Notes under the pieces: model-generated
Databases searched by the model: none
What the model was told of the DNA's origin: nothing
The model's input: only the letters and a program-made list of their open reading frames with translations
From: CAYJLA01 sp964371305
GTDB lineage: Bacteria; Bacillota_I; Bacilli_A; RFN20; CAG-826
Assembly: GCA_964371305.1 (NCBI GenBank)
Contig: CAYJLA010000001.1
Coordinates: forward strand, 1 to 64,000
DNA: 64,000 nt
Direction of reading: 5' to 3'
Translations under genes and position numbers: made by a program
Part shown: piece by piece, positions 7,997-16,179 of the stretch
How the letters are laid out: each line of letters begins with the position of its first letter
Numbering within the stretch: the stretch's first letter is position 1

Positions 7997-8448
7997 ACTT
8001 TTATTTCCTCTATTAATTTATCAAACCTTTTAGATGAAGAAATTAATTCAAACTCTCGTCTTGTTTCATCTAAAATAGTTATACGTATATCTAAAGTATC
8101 CACACATAATAACTCTTTTATATATTGAGGCCATTCAATAAAACACACTCCATCACCTTCTATAAATTCTTCAAGTCCAATATCTTTATTACCGTCCTCT
8201 AAACGATAAGCATCAATGTGATACAAATTTATATCTCCTCCAAAATAACACTTTAAAATATTGAAAGTTGGAGAAATGACTTTATCTGGAATATTTAGCA
8301 TTTTTCCAATTTGCGAAACAAACGTTGTTTTACCCGCTCCTAGATCACCACAAAGAGTAATTACATCGCCTACTTGTAAAAGTTTTGCAATAGAAGATGC
8401 AAGTTTATGAGTTTCTTCAATTGAACTTACAACAATTTTTAGATTCAT
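7993..8448 (-). CDS. tsaE: tRNA threonylcarbamoyladenosine biosynthesis ATPase TsaE
   Basis: A 151-residue P-loop ATPase with Walker A GDLGAGKT at residues 34-41, SPTFNILKCY and YHIDAYRLED after it, and the FIEWPQYI motif typical of the family. TsaE stimulates turnover of the TsaB-TsaD complex. Its ATG overlaps the stop of the DUF402 gene by four bases. The only enzyme missing here for t6A synthesis is TsaC/Sua5, which is usually unlinked. Confidence 0.95.
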   Translation of the reverse strand: MNLKIVVSSIEETHKLASSIAKLLQVGDVITLCGDLGAGKTTFVSQIGKMLNIPDKVISPTFNILKCYFGGDINLYHIDAYRLEDGNKDIGLEEFIEGDGVCFIEWPQYIKELLCVDTLDIRITILDETRREFELISSSKRFDKLIEEIKV

Positions 8449-8984
8449 TTATCACCACTCCTTTGTATTAGTTTCAAATATTTATTATAGTACTCCATAA
8501 CAAGTTCATGATTATAAAAATCTACTTTTTTCATACAATCATTGAATTGTTTTTTTGATGACAGCTCAACAAGTTTTTTAAGTTGTTCACTATAACCATA
8601 TTTAACTGCATGAGATTGATATTCTTTTGTGTCAAACACTTTTGGAGAATCATTTTTAGAAGTTTTAATATCAAGATCATAATCAACCCACTTGATATAA
8701 CTATCTTCGATTATAATTGGTGAAGCAATATTAACATAATACATGCATCTATCTTCTGTAATTGATACAAAAAGATTTGCCCATTCTTTTTTGTAAAATA
8801 TAAAAATACCTGGGTATTTACTTCTCCATCTTCTAAAATTTGACTCAATTACTCTTGTTTTATTCGCTCCAAGCACTATAAAGTCTTCATTATCCTCCAA
8901 CACTAGACAATGTGACCACATTCTATGAAATGAACCATCGTGCTTAAACGCAATTATCCCAAGATATTTATTTACAAGCGACAT
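8445..8984 (-). CDS. DUF402 nucleoside tri-/diphosphate phosphatase (Ntdp family)
   Basis: A 179-residue protein of the DUF402/UPF0374 family. The core reads FYKKEWANLFVSITEDRCMYYVNIASPIIIEDSYIKWVDYDLDI, matching the family's signature of W, an N-x-A/S-x-P strand and a WVDYDLDI metal site. Homologues (Bacillus YgaC, staphylococcal Ntdp) hydrolyse nucleoside tri- and diphosphates. Length agrees with the family. It overlaps tsaE by four bases and follows the membrane protein gene by three. Its place in a t6A operon may be incidental or may link nucleotide pools to translation; that is speculation. Confidence 0.85.
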   Translation of the reverse strand: MSLVNKYLGIIAFKHDGSFHRMWSHCLVLEDNEDFIVLGANKTRVIESNFRRWRSKYPGIFIFYKKEWANLFVSITEDRCMYYVNIASPIIIEDSYIKWVDYDLDIKTSKNDSPKVFDTKEYQSHAVKYGYSEQLKKLVELSSKKQFNDCMKKVDFYNHELVMEYYNKYLKLIQRSGDK

Positions 8985-8987
8985 AAA

Positions 8988-10145
8988 CTAATTAACTGCG
9001 TCTATAAGTTCCATGCAAACTTTTAAGTCGTCACGGAGTTTTTTTGTTGGAGTTGGGTTGAATTTATCATTCATTGGTAAAACCATTAAGTTGTCATCAT
9101 AACCTAGGCAAACGTGAAGTTTTTCTTTTTTAACTGAAATTGCTACATCAATTAAAACATTATTTAACACAAAATGATTAAGAGCGTTTCTAACCTTATT
9201 AGTTACAAGTTTGCTCCATTTTTCATTGTTTGAAAAAATTACAATTTTCTTATTATCGAACACTTTTTTAATACCATCTAAGTTAGTAGGTGGAAGAGAT
9301 CTATTATTGCCATATAAATAAATCATAATTCTATCATCACTTTCGTATTTACATGGGGCAGTTAAGTATTTGCCAACAAATACAGGTACAAGTCTTTTAG
9401 TTGATGCAATTTGTCCAGCACAGTCAACTATAGAACAACGTAAATCATTGTGTGTAAAATATACTAAATTACGACTTCCAACTTGTGCAATATTTTTATA
9501 TAACTCGCTAGCGTTAAATTGATCTACATCGATCTTATCTTCAATATTAAAACTCATATCGCTATACAAGTCACCTTGTAATACAAAGTTATTTGTATTT
9601 TCATAATAACTATTAAAATATTCTTTCAAGCGTTTTGTTTGAAAGTTTCTTGTAACAAAATGATAAGCAGCAAGTATACCAATTGCTACTGCAGTAAGTC
9701 CAAGTGATAAATATAAACCAAAGTCAGGGATATTAGCAGTGTATAACCACGCTACAGCAATTAATCCTATTGATAAAATGGCACTTCCCCATTTTAACAT
9801 ATTTTGCTTTTTATACATTGTAAAAAATTCTTCTCTACCACCTTCGATCTTTTTCATCAATTCATCTTCATAAACGATTGGCGCACTAAGATCTAAGTCA
9901 TTTTCATTTTTGACTTCTTCTTTATTAACTTCAATTTCATCTTCTTTCTTTTCTTCTACAACTACTTCTTCTTCAACAGGAACTTCAGTTATTTCGTCAC
10001 TAAAATCACTCACATCTTCAATACTTCCTGTTTCCATAGGAACACCACCGGGAATGTTTTCAACGATGTGTTCTACAAACGATTCTTCATTAACAACAAC
10101 TTTTTCTTCATTTTCATTTAATATTTCTGCTCTTTTTTTACTCAT
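8988..10145 (-). CDS. Acidic membrane protein heading the t6A operon, unknown
   Basis: A 385-residue protein. Residues 1-110 are strongly acidic and low-complexity (runs of Glu, Val and Asp). Two adjacent membrane helices at about 117-136 and 140-160 form a hairpin, and a globular cytoplasmic part of about 220 residues follows (VGSRNLVYFTHNDLRCSIVDCAGQ, MIYLYGNNRS, KKIVIFSNNEKWSKLVTNKV). No known family recognised. It is the first gene of the operon, with an extended -10 promoter and an AGGAG site before the ATG. The globular part looks like an alpha/beta domain, but I cannot name it. Confidence 0.6.
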   Translation of the reverse strand: MSKKRAEILNENEEKVVVNEESFVEHIVENIPGGVPMETGSIEDVSDFSDEITEVPVEEEVVVEEKKEDEIEVNKEEVKNENDLDLSAPIVYEDELMKKIEGGREEFFTMYKKQNMLKWGSAILSIGLIAVAWLYTANIPDFGLYLSLGLTAVAIGILAAYHFVTRNFQTKRLKEYFNSYYENTNNFVLQGDLYSDMSFNIEDKIDVDQFNASELYKNIAQVGSRNLVYFTHNDLRCSIVDCAGQIASTKRLVPVFVGKYLTAPCKYESDDRIMIYLYGNNRSLPPTNLDGIKKVFDNKKIVIFSNNEKWSKLVTNKVRNALNHFVLNNVLIDVAISVKKEKLHVCLGYDDNLMVLPMNDKFNPTPTKKLRDDLKVCMELIDAVN

Positions 10146-10172
10146 AATACTCTCCTAACAAGATATGGACTT

Positions 10173-10181
10173 ATTTTAGCA
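10173..10181 (-). promoter_or_regulatory. Extended -10 promoter of the t6A operon
   Basis: TG-C-TAAAAT on the minus strand (10181-10173), about 28 bases upstream of the ATG at 10145, with an AGGAG site in between. Confidence 0.5.
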
Positions 10182-10256
10182 TAAAAACATTTATATTTAA
10201 ATAAATATAAGTCTATTCACATAGTAAATTTTAAAATGAATGTTATAAAATATGGA

Positions 10257-11249
10257 TTAATCGACGCAAACTGTTTTAGATAATCTATTTTTAAATAATT
10301 TATCAATTACAAGTATTTGTTTGTAAAAAATAACAAAAATAACTATTGCAGCAGCGCCACTTGGTAATATGTATGATGCATTGTAAATCATTGATTCAAC
10401 AAAATCTACTTGATATAAAATTGTTCCTGATAAACTTCCTGCTAAAAATCTACCAAGTGTTGCAACTATAATTCCAACACATAAAAATACAATTCCCTTC
10501 CAGTTATAACTTGTATTTTCACCAATAATTTTGTTTCTAAATAACCCTACAATCGCCATTGAACCAAAACCTAAAAGATAGTCTAAAGGATATGTAATTA
10601 AACCATAACCATCTATTAAACAAGTTATTAAACCATATATGATGCCCGCTCCAATAAATCCTTTAACAAAGCCATGTCTTAAGGCTAATAAAATCAAAGG
10701 AACACAAGTAAAGGAAATTGAACCACCATTAGCGGATAATGTAATTTTTAATCCGTCTAAATCAAGACCTACAGCTAAAGAAATAAGTAAAGCTGTTTCA
10801 ACCATTTCATAAACTGTATATTCATGTTCTGAATACGTTTGAACGAAAGAAAATAATGCTGCAATTAATACTAAAACTATCGCAAAATAAGACCAAATAC
10901 TAAAACCTGCACTAAATATACCTGTATCATTAATTGAATCAGGTAAAATAATTAAACCTATTGCAGATACTACAAGCAAAAGGAAGTTAACGCTATTAAC
11001 TTTTTCAAACTTTAAAGAAAGAAACAACAATACTAATGAACATAATGTTGTTAACGCTATAATCCAAGCAATAAGTGAATAACCAGGTAAAGCTACTTGT
11101 TGACTATACGCTAATAAATTAAACATGACTTGAACTAAAAATATTTGCTCACTACCATTTGTTATAACAGGTATGCAAAATACTATAAGTGCAATGATTG
11201 TAAACACAAAAGATATTATTCTAATACTTTCTTTACTTAAACTTTTCAT
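10257..11249 (-). CDS. thiT: ThiT-like energy-coupled thiamine transporter subunit with N-terminal membrane extension
   Basis: A 330-residue membrane protein. The C-terminal part (about 143-325) matches the ThiT S-component of ECF transporters: EYTVYEMVETALLISLAVGLDLDGLKI, NGGSISFTCVPLILLALRHGFVKGFIGAGIIYGLI and the YPLDYLLGF motif. Normal ThiT proteins are about 190 residues; here about 140 extra residues with four hydrophobic segments precede it. A TPP riboswitch immediately upstream gives independent support for thiamine as the substrate. The ECF energising module (EcfA/A'/T) is not in the window. Confidence 0.85.
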   Translation of the reverse strand: MKSLSKESIRIISFVFTIIALIVFCIPVITNGSEQIFLVQVMFNLLAYSQQVALPGYSLIAWIIALTTLCSLVLLFLSLKFEKVNSVNFLLLVVSAIGLIILPDSINDTGIFSAGFSIWSYFAIVLVLIAALFSFVQTYSEHEYTVYEMVETALLISLAVGLDLDGLKITLSANGGSISFTCVPLILLALRHGFVKGFIGAGIIYGLITCLIDGYGLITYPLDYLLGFGSMAIVGLFRNKIIGENTSYNWKGIVFLCVGIIVATLGRFLAGSLSGTILYQVDFVESMIYNASYILPSGAAAIVIFVIFYKQILVIDKLFKNRLSKTVCVD

Positions 11250-11297
11250 AAAAAAACCTCACATTCTTGCTGCAAGGTAAACGATTTAAAAAATGTT

Positions 11298-11370
11298 CTT
11301 CCTACGCTAGCATTACCTAGATCAGGTACGGTTCATCCTAATGGATATCTCAGCCCTTAAAGAGCACCCA
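11298..11370 (-). promoter_or_regulatory. TPP riboswitch (THI element)
   Basis: Read on the minus strand, the region begins GGGTGCTCTTTAAGGGCTGAGA and includes ACCTGATCTAGGTAATGCTAGCGTAGGAA, covering the conserved CUGAGA and the GAUCUGGAUAAUGCCAGCGUAGGGAA-like core of thiamine pyrophosphate aptamers. It lies about 50 bases before the ThiT-like gene. The stretch between the aptamer and the GAGG ribosome binding site can form a small hairpin and an ACCT/AGGT pairing, so control at translation initiation is plausible. No U-rich terminator hairpin is obvious. The promoter must lie in the 3' end of ung. Confidence 0.95.
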
Positions 11371-11378
11371 CATATAGT

Positions 11379-12047
11379 TTATATGAAATTAACAACCCAT
11401 TCAACACTATCTGAATTATTATTTTGCAAAAATTCATTTACCTTAATAAAATGGTTACATCCAAACCACCCACCCTTATTAGCACCTAACGGCGAAGGAT
11501 GCGATGCACTTAGTACTAAATGATTTTTATTATTTAAAAACTTTGAATATTTCTTTGCTTCATTGCCCCAAAGTAGAAATACTATTGGTTGTTGTAATTC
11601 ATTTAATAAAGTTAATATACTTGAAGTAAATTGTTTATATTCAGAAATATCGTGAGACAAAGGTTTAGACTTTTCAACAGTTAAAATTGTATTAAGTAGC
11701 AAAACCCCTTGCCTAGCAAGATAAGTCAAATCGCCACTATTAAAAATAACTGTATTAAATTCATTTTCCATTTCTTTATAAATGTTTTTTAAACTTGGTG
11801 GAAGTTTGTTATCTAAAGTGGAAAACGCTAAACCATGCGCTTGGTTTGGTTGATGATATGGATCTTGTCCAATGATAACTACCTTTACTTCATCAAGTGG
11901 AGTAAGTTTGAATGCATTGAAAATATCATCTCTTTTTGGATAAATTATCTTATTTTTGTACTCATTATCTAAAAAAGACATCAAAGAAAGCCAATAATCA
12001 CATTTACTTATTGAATTAAAGTATTGTTCCCAAGATGTATATTTCAT
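11379..12047 (-). CDS. ung: Uracil-DNA glycosylase, family 1
   Basis: A 222-residue base-excision repair enzyme that removes uracil from DNA. The water-activating motif GQDPYH, the following NQAHGLAFS, LLLNTILTVE, FLLWGN and the catalytic-His loop SASHPSPLGANKGGWFG are all present. I place the start at the ATG at 12047 rather than 63 bases upstream because family members begin close to the WEQYF segment, and a TG-C-TACTAT extended -10 lies six bases before this ATG. The mRNA would be leaderless. Confidence 0.95.
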   Translation of the reverse strand: MKYTSWEQYFNSISKCDYWLSLMSFLDNEYKNKIIYPKRDDIFNAFKLTPLDEVKVVIIGQDPYHQPNQAHGLAFSTLDNKLPPSLKNIYKEMENEFNTVIFNSGDLTYLARQGVLLLNTILTVEKSKPLSHDISEYKQFTSSILTLLNELQQPIVFLLWGNEAKKYSKFLNNKNHLVLSASHPSPLGANKGGWFGCNHFIKVNEFLQNNNSDSVEWVVNFI

Positions 12048-12053
12048 ATATAA

Positions 12054-12062
12054 ATAGTAGCA
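12054..12062 (-). promoter_or_regulatory. Extended -10 promoter of ung, leaderless start
   Basis: TG-C-TACTAT on the minus strand at 12062-12054, followed by six bases and then the ung ATG. There is no room for a Shine-Dalgarno sequence. Confidence 0.5.
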
Positions 12063-12130
12063 TAAAGCTGTATTTTTATACATTTCACTTACACGAATTT
12101 TAATGTACAATAAAATTAAAAGGAGAAAAT

Positions 12131-12592
12131 ATGTTTGATATTAATAAAAATTTTACTAGTGTTGTTGTAGTTTTAGCATCTGTTTTGTTTTTTAGTTTTC
12201 TAGCTTTACCTACATACTCTATCGGTTCTCAAGGCATCATTATAGGAGGACCGAACTTGTATGTCACGACTTTTGGAGCAGTATATGATTATGGTCCAAT
12301 TCCTGCAAACGGTTGGCTTGTAGTAACGTTTGTATTAGCAATACTCGCGATTATAACTCTTCCGATTGCTGATTATCTTGATAATCAAAATCCAGAAGCA
12401 AAACACGGAAACAAAATTAGAATGTTTTCAGCTTTGTTTTTTCTTGTAAGTGGCGTTCTTTACTTTTTTACATTATTTTTCATAGAAGCTGCTGACACTG
12501 ATGTAACTCTTGGGACAGGTCCATTGGCAGTAGGAATTACTTCCATTTTGTTTTCATTACTAGTTACTGCTCGTATTAAAAAACTTATTTAA
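12131..12592 (+). CDS. Four-helix membrane protein, unknown (paralogue at 22856)
   Basis: A 153-residue protein with four predicted membrane helices (about residues 8-30, 62-82, 98-118 and 130-148) and an AAAAGGAG ribosome binding site. It shares size, topology and order of elements with the 161-residue protein at 22856-23341 (N-terminal helix, extracytoplasmic loop of about 35 residues, helix pair, loop, helix), suggesting distant paralogues that bracket the polysaccharide locus. No family recognised and no catalytic motif visible. Confidence 0.6.
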   Translation: MFDINKNFTSVVVVLASVLFFSFLALPTYSIGSQGIIIGGPNLYVTTFGAVYDYGPIPANGWLVVTFVLAILAIITLPIADYLDNQNPEAKHGNKIRMFSALFFLVSGVLYFFTLFFIEAADTDVTLGTGPLAVGITSILFSLLVTARIKKLI

Positions 12593-12749
12593 TATAGGCC
12601 CTTTTCTTTTTTGAATACTAAATCAATACTTTATAAAACAATCTAATGTATATGCAGTTTTTATCATGAAAACTACTTTTGTTATATACCTTGCAATTTT
12701 TATTCATGCTGTTTTATTTTAAATACTAAATATAAATGCACTTATGAGT

Positions 12750-12755
12750 TATAAT
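12750..12755 (+). promoter_or_regulatory. -10 box, leaderless start of glycosyltransferase gene
   Basis: TATAAT at 12750-12755 lies six bases before the ATG at 12762. An in-frame ATG at 12744 lies upstream of this box, inside the promoter, so it cannot be the start if this promoter is used. Confidence 0.6.
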
Positions 12756-12761
12756 AAATAC

Positions 12762-13862
12762 ATGAAAGTTTTAATTGTATTTGTTCATCCTACTCCGTAT
12801 AAAGTTAAGTTTTTTAATGAACTTTCTAAATATGTTAATCTGGAAGTTATATTTTTAAGACACACTGCTAGCGATAGAGACCCTAAATTTTATAATGAAA
12901 ATAAGTATAATTTTAAGACTCATTTTCTTAGTGGTATTTCTATCGGTGCTGAAAATCATCTTAGTTTTCAATTAAGAACATTCCTTAAGAAGAATTATTC
13001 TAATTATGATTGTATCGTTATGAACGGTTATTCATCTTTTACTGAAATTTTAGCGACAAAATACTTGCAAAAGAAGAAAATACCATATGTTTTATACATT
13101 AATGGAGGAATAGTTCCTTTAAAAGAATCTAGTATTAAAAGAAAGATAAAAACTAAATTAATATCAGGCGCTAATTTATATCTTTCACCGTGCAAATCAA
13201 GTAATGAATATCTCTTACATTATGGAGCAGATGCTAATCAGATCAAAAACTATTCATATTCAACGATTTATGAACAAGAAATACAAAAACCACTATCTAG
13301 CGCGGGAAAAATAGCACTAAGGGAAGAAAATAACATAATATGTGAAAAGCTATTTATTTCTGTTGGGCAGTTTATTCCTCGTAAAAACTTTTTAACCTTA
13401 TTAGAAATATGGAAGAATGTTCCAAAAACAAATGAATTGTATTTGATTGGAGGAGGACCTGAACATGAACTTTATGCTGATTTTATTAAACTTCATAACT
13501 TGGATAATGTAACTTTAATGAACTTTATGTCGCACAAAAAACTAATAAACTATTTCGCAATGGCAGACGGATTTATTTTTCTTTCTAAAGAAGATATTTA
13601 TGGCCATGTTATTAATGAGTCTTTATCTAATGGCGTTGGCGTCATTTCTTCAAATAAAGTAAATTCTGCAAAGCATCTTATTAAAGATGGTTATAATGGT
13701 TTTATTGTTGATTTAGATAATCTTCAATCAATTACTTCTATTATTAAGAATTTTAATGCTGATGATTTATATTTAAACGCAATAAAAACAGCAAAGGAAA
13801 ATACAATCGAGACAATGACTAAACAAATATATGATGTTTTAAAGGAGTTTATTAATGAATAA
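12762..13862 (+). CDS. Glycosyltransferase, GT4 family
   Basis: A GT-B fold glycosyltransferase of 366 residues. It begins MKVLIVFVHPTPYKVKFFNELSKYV, the usual N-terminal domain start, and its C-terminal donor-binding domain has ISVGQFIPRKNF, LIGGGPEHELY and an E-x7-E-like EDIYGHVINESLSNG motif. It transfers a sugar from a nucleotide donor, most likely onto a lipid-linked glycan. First gene of a short plus-strand pair in the polysaccharide locus; its end overlaps the next gene by eight bases. Sugar specificity cannot be read from sequence. Confidence 0.85.
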   Translation: MKVLIVFVHPTPYKVKFFNELSKYVNLEVIFLRHTASDRDPKFYNENKYNFKTHFLSGISIGAENHLSFQLRTFLKKNYSNYDCIVMNGYSSFTEILATKYLQKKKIPYVLYINGGIVPLKESSIKRKIKTKLISGANLYLSPCKSSNEYLLHYGADANQIKNYSYSTIYEQEIQKPLSSAGKIALREENNIICEKLFISVGQFIPRKNFLTLLEIWKNVPKTNELYLIGGGPEHELYADFIKLHNLDNVTLMNFMSHKKLINYFAMADGFIFLSKEDIYGHVINESLSNGVGVISSNKVNSAKHLIKDGYNGFIVDLDNLQSITSIIKNFNADDLYLNAIKTAKENTIETMTKQIYDVLKEFINE

Positions 13863-14964
13863 GTTTTTATATTTAACTAAAGCTGTTGAAGCAACGATAT
13901 ATGAAGAAGGACTATTAAACGGAAATATATTTATCAACCCATCAAATCAAAACTTCCATAAAAAAATGATAGAGACACTTAGTCTAATCGACTCAACCAC
14001 AGTAATATCGTTTAACCATGTTAAATCAACAACTAATAGTTCCTACAATTATGTGCATTTAAATACCAACAAATTGAAGAAATACACATCAGGTTCAAAA
14101 CAATACATAAAACAAATAGAAAGTTTATCTTCATATACACATTGTTTCTTTGATCCACTAAACGTTGAAATACTATTAGTCGCTAAAAGGATTATGAATA
14201 AATATAAAAATATTAAGATGATTCCGATTATTACTGATAATCCTGAAAATATAACTAATACCAGTCGTCTATATAGATTTATTACGAGAAAAATATTAAA
14301 AACATTTAATTACTATATTTGTTTAAATGAAGAGTTAAATAACCTATTCAATACACAAAACAAGTCTAATATTACCCTACATGGCATTGCGCAAAACATT
14401 GATGAAGTAGAACCTATTAAAAATAAGAAAGAATATTATTTTTTTGGTGGAGCATTATATGAAATGTATGGAATTGTTGATTTAATTACATCATTTATAC
14501 AACTTAATGATAGTTCGATTGAACTTCTTATTGCGGGGCATGGTCCTCTAGTTGACTACATAGAAGCTATTTCAACAACAGTGCCAAATGTAAAATATAT
14601 AGGCCTTCTTTCTCCAAACACTATTAGTACCTACATTAAAGGATCTATAGCAGTAATTAATCCTAGACCGATAAACGAAAAGATAGATAAAGAAAGTATA
14701 CCTTCAAAACTTATTGATTATTTATATTCAATGACTCCCGTAATTTCTACTACAAATTATTATCTTTATAATGAGTTCAAAGAATGTGCAATTTGGTATG
14801 ATAATAACGATGGAAACACACTACTTAGTTGTTTAAAAAAGTTTTCAACTATGGAGAGTAAGCAACTTAAAAAAATGGCAAGAGATGCATATAAGATATG
14901 TAATAATAAGTACTCTACTATCGCTACTTCGATTCAAATTAAAACTTACTTAGACAGTTTATAA
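13855..14964 (+). CDS. Glycosyltransferase, probable GT4-like
   Basis: A 369-residue protein with a weak N-terminal domain and a recognisable GT-B C-terminal half: EYYFFGGALYEMYGIVDLI, LLIAGHGPLVDYI, VKYIGLLSPNTISTYI and INPRP...KESIPSKLIDYLYSMTPVIS, which is the donor-site region. It overlaps the upstream glycosyltransferase gene by eight bases with an AAGGAG site in its coding sequence. Its 3' end overlaps the convergent glycosyltransferase gene by 19 bases. Donor and acceptor unknown. Confidence 0.75.
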   Translation: MNKFLYLTKAVEATIYEEGLLNGNIFINPSNQNFHKKMIETLSLIDSTTVISFNHVKSTTNSSYNYVHLNTNKLKKYTSGSKQYIKQIESLSSYTHCFFDPLNVEILLVAKRIMNKYKNIKMIPIITDNPENITNTSRLYRFITRKILKTFNYYICLNEELNNLFNTQNKSNITLHGIAQNIDEVEPIKNKKEYYFFGGALYEMYGIVDLITSFIQLNDSSIELLIAGHGPLVDYIEAISTTVPNVKYIGLLSPNTISTYIKGSIAVINPRPINEKIDKESIPSKLIDYLYSMTPVISTTNYYLYNEFKECAIWYDNNDGNTLLSCLKKFSTMESKQLKKMARDAYKICNNKYSTIATSIQIKTYLDSL

Positions 14965-16136
14965 AGTTCTTGTTCAATAAATTTATATATTTTCTCGTTA
15001 TCAAGATTTTGATTATAGTACTTTAGATTGTTAGCGCCTAAGACACTTAATTCTTGTTTAGACATTTTAGATATTTTTTCTAATTCATTTGCTAATGTCT
15101 TAGAATTAAAATCCAACAGTATAGCACCCTTAGAATCTTCTAGTAATTTTTTTCCATCTCCGCCAATACATGCAACTATAGGTTTACCATAGTATAAGTA
15201 TTGATTTAACTTACTAGGTATTGTTTTACCAACATATCCACTATCTTTTAAACCTATCAAAAGAGCATCGGCATTTTTATAGTATGTTGCAACTTTCTCT
15301 ACGGGCATAAAACCAAGAACACTTACATTGTTATCTAATTTATTTTTAGCAACATATTTCTTTATTTTATTATAAAGGGATCCTCCACCAATAAGAGTTA
15401 AATGAACATTACTATTCTTTAGTTGTTCAATTCCTTTTAATAAAGGCATAAGTAATTGAAGTTTACCTATGTTTCCGGCATAAACAATGTTAAAACTTTC
15501 GTTATTAAATGGTTTAAAATTATCTATTGCTTGCTTAATTAATATAGGTTGATATGAATGCTCAATGTCTGATTTTTTTAATAATAATACTTTTCTAAAA
15601 TATTCTTCAAAAGAAGGTGAAGTAATTAATATTTTATCTATTTGTTTATATATAAACTTACTCCACAAGTATAACCCCCAGTAAACAGGACTATACTTTA
15701 AAACTGCTCTAGTTATAACAACGCTTTCAGGCCACAAATCTAAACAAAATAAAAGATGTTTTATCTTGTGTTTTTTTGCATACTTATTTGCAGGTGAGAT
15801 AGAAATAACTGGAGATAAAGAAAAAGACATGACTACATCAAAATCATTATCTAGTGCATTGACTCTTTTTTTTGCTAGCTTCCAAAAAGATAAATAGTTT
15901 GAATAAATACTGAAAGGGTTTTTTGTTCTAGGTTTATTACTTACTCGCAATATTTTAACGCCTTTAACTTCTTCATATGTTGTTTCTTGCCAGTCTGAAT
16001 AAACTTTTCCTGCCCCATAGTTTGGTCTGCCAGTAAGTACACTTACATCATGTCCATATTTTGCAAGTTCAAAAACAATCTCATTAATCGCGAAGATTTC
16101 TGGATAAAAATATTGAGTAACAATTAATATTTTCAT
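14946..16136 (-). CDS. Glycosyltransferase, GT4 family, WbuB/WcaI-like
   Basis: A 396-residue GT-B enzyme. The N-terminus MKILIVTQYFYPEIFAINEIVFELAKYGHDVSVLTGRPNYGAGKVY is characteristic of WbuB/WcaI-type transferases of surface polysaccharide clusters. The C-terminal domain has IVYAGNIGKLQLL, LTLIGGGSLYNKI, LGFMPVEKVATYYKNADALLIGL and SKLNQYLYYGKPIVA. It is a single-gene minus-strand unit facing the two plus-strand transferases. The start codon lies eight bases after a TATAAT box and lacks a Shine-Dalgarno sequence. Confidence 0.88.
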   Translation of the reverse strand: MKILIVTQYFYPEIFAINEIVFELAKYGHDVSVLTGRPNYGAGKVYSDWQETTYEEVKGVKILRVSNKPRTKNPFSIYSNYLSFWKLAKKRVNALDNDFDVVMSFSLSPVISISPANKYAKKHKIKHLLFCLDLWPESVVITRAVLKYSPVYWGLYLWSKFIYKQIDKILITSPSFEEYFRKVLLLKKSDIEHSYQPILIKQAIDNFKPFNNESFNIVYAGNIGKLQLLMPLLKGIEQLKNSNVHLTLIGGGSLYNKIKKYVAKNKLDNNVSVLGFMPVEKVATYYKNADALLIGLKDSGYVGKTIPSKLNQYLYYGKPIVACIGGDGKKLLEDSKGAILLDFNSKTLANELEKISKMSKQELSVLGANNLKYYNQNLDNEKIYKFIEQELYKLSK

Positions 16137-16144
16137 ATGTATAT

Positions 16145-16152
16145 ATTATACT
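16145..16152. promoter_or_regulatory. Overlapping divergent -10 boxes
   Basis: TATAAT on the minus strand (16150-16145) serves the glycosyltransferase start at 16136, and TATACT on the plus strand (16147-16152) serves the hydrolase start at 16180. The two hexamers share four bases, so the promoters should be mutually exclusive at any instant. The hydrolase side keeps a GAGGT ribosome binding site; the other side has no leader to speak of. Confidence 0.5.
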
Positions 16153-16179
16153 ATATTTAAATACATAGGTGAGGTTAAT

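Noticed and set aside
12666..12722. 18-codon hydrophobic open frame before the glycosyltransferase gene
   Set aside because: No ribosome binding site and AT-rich intergenic composition; chance frame likely.
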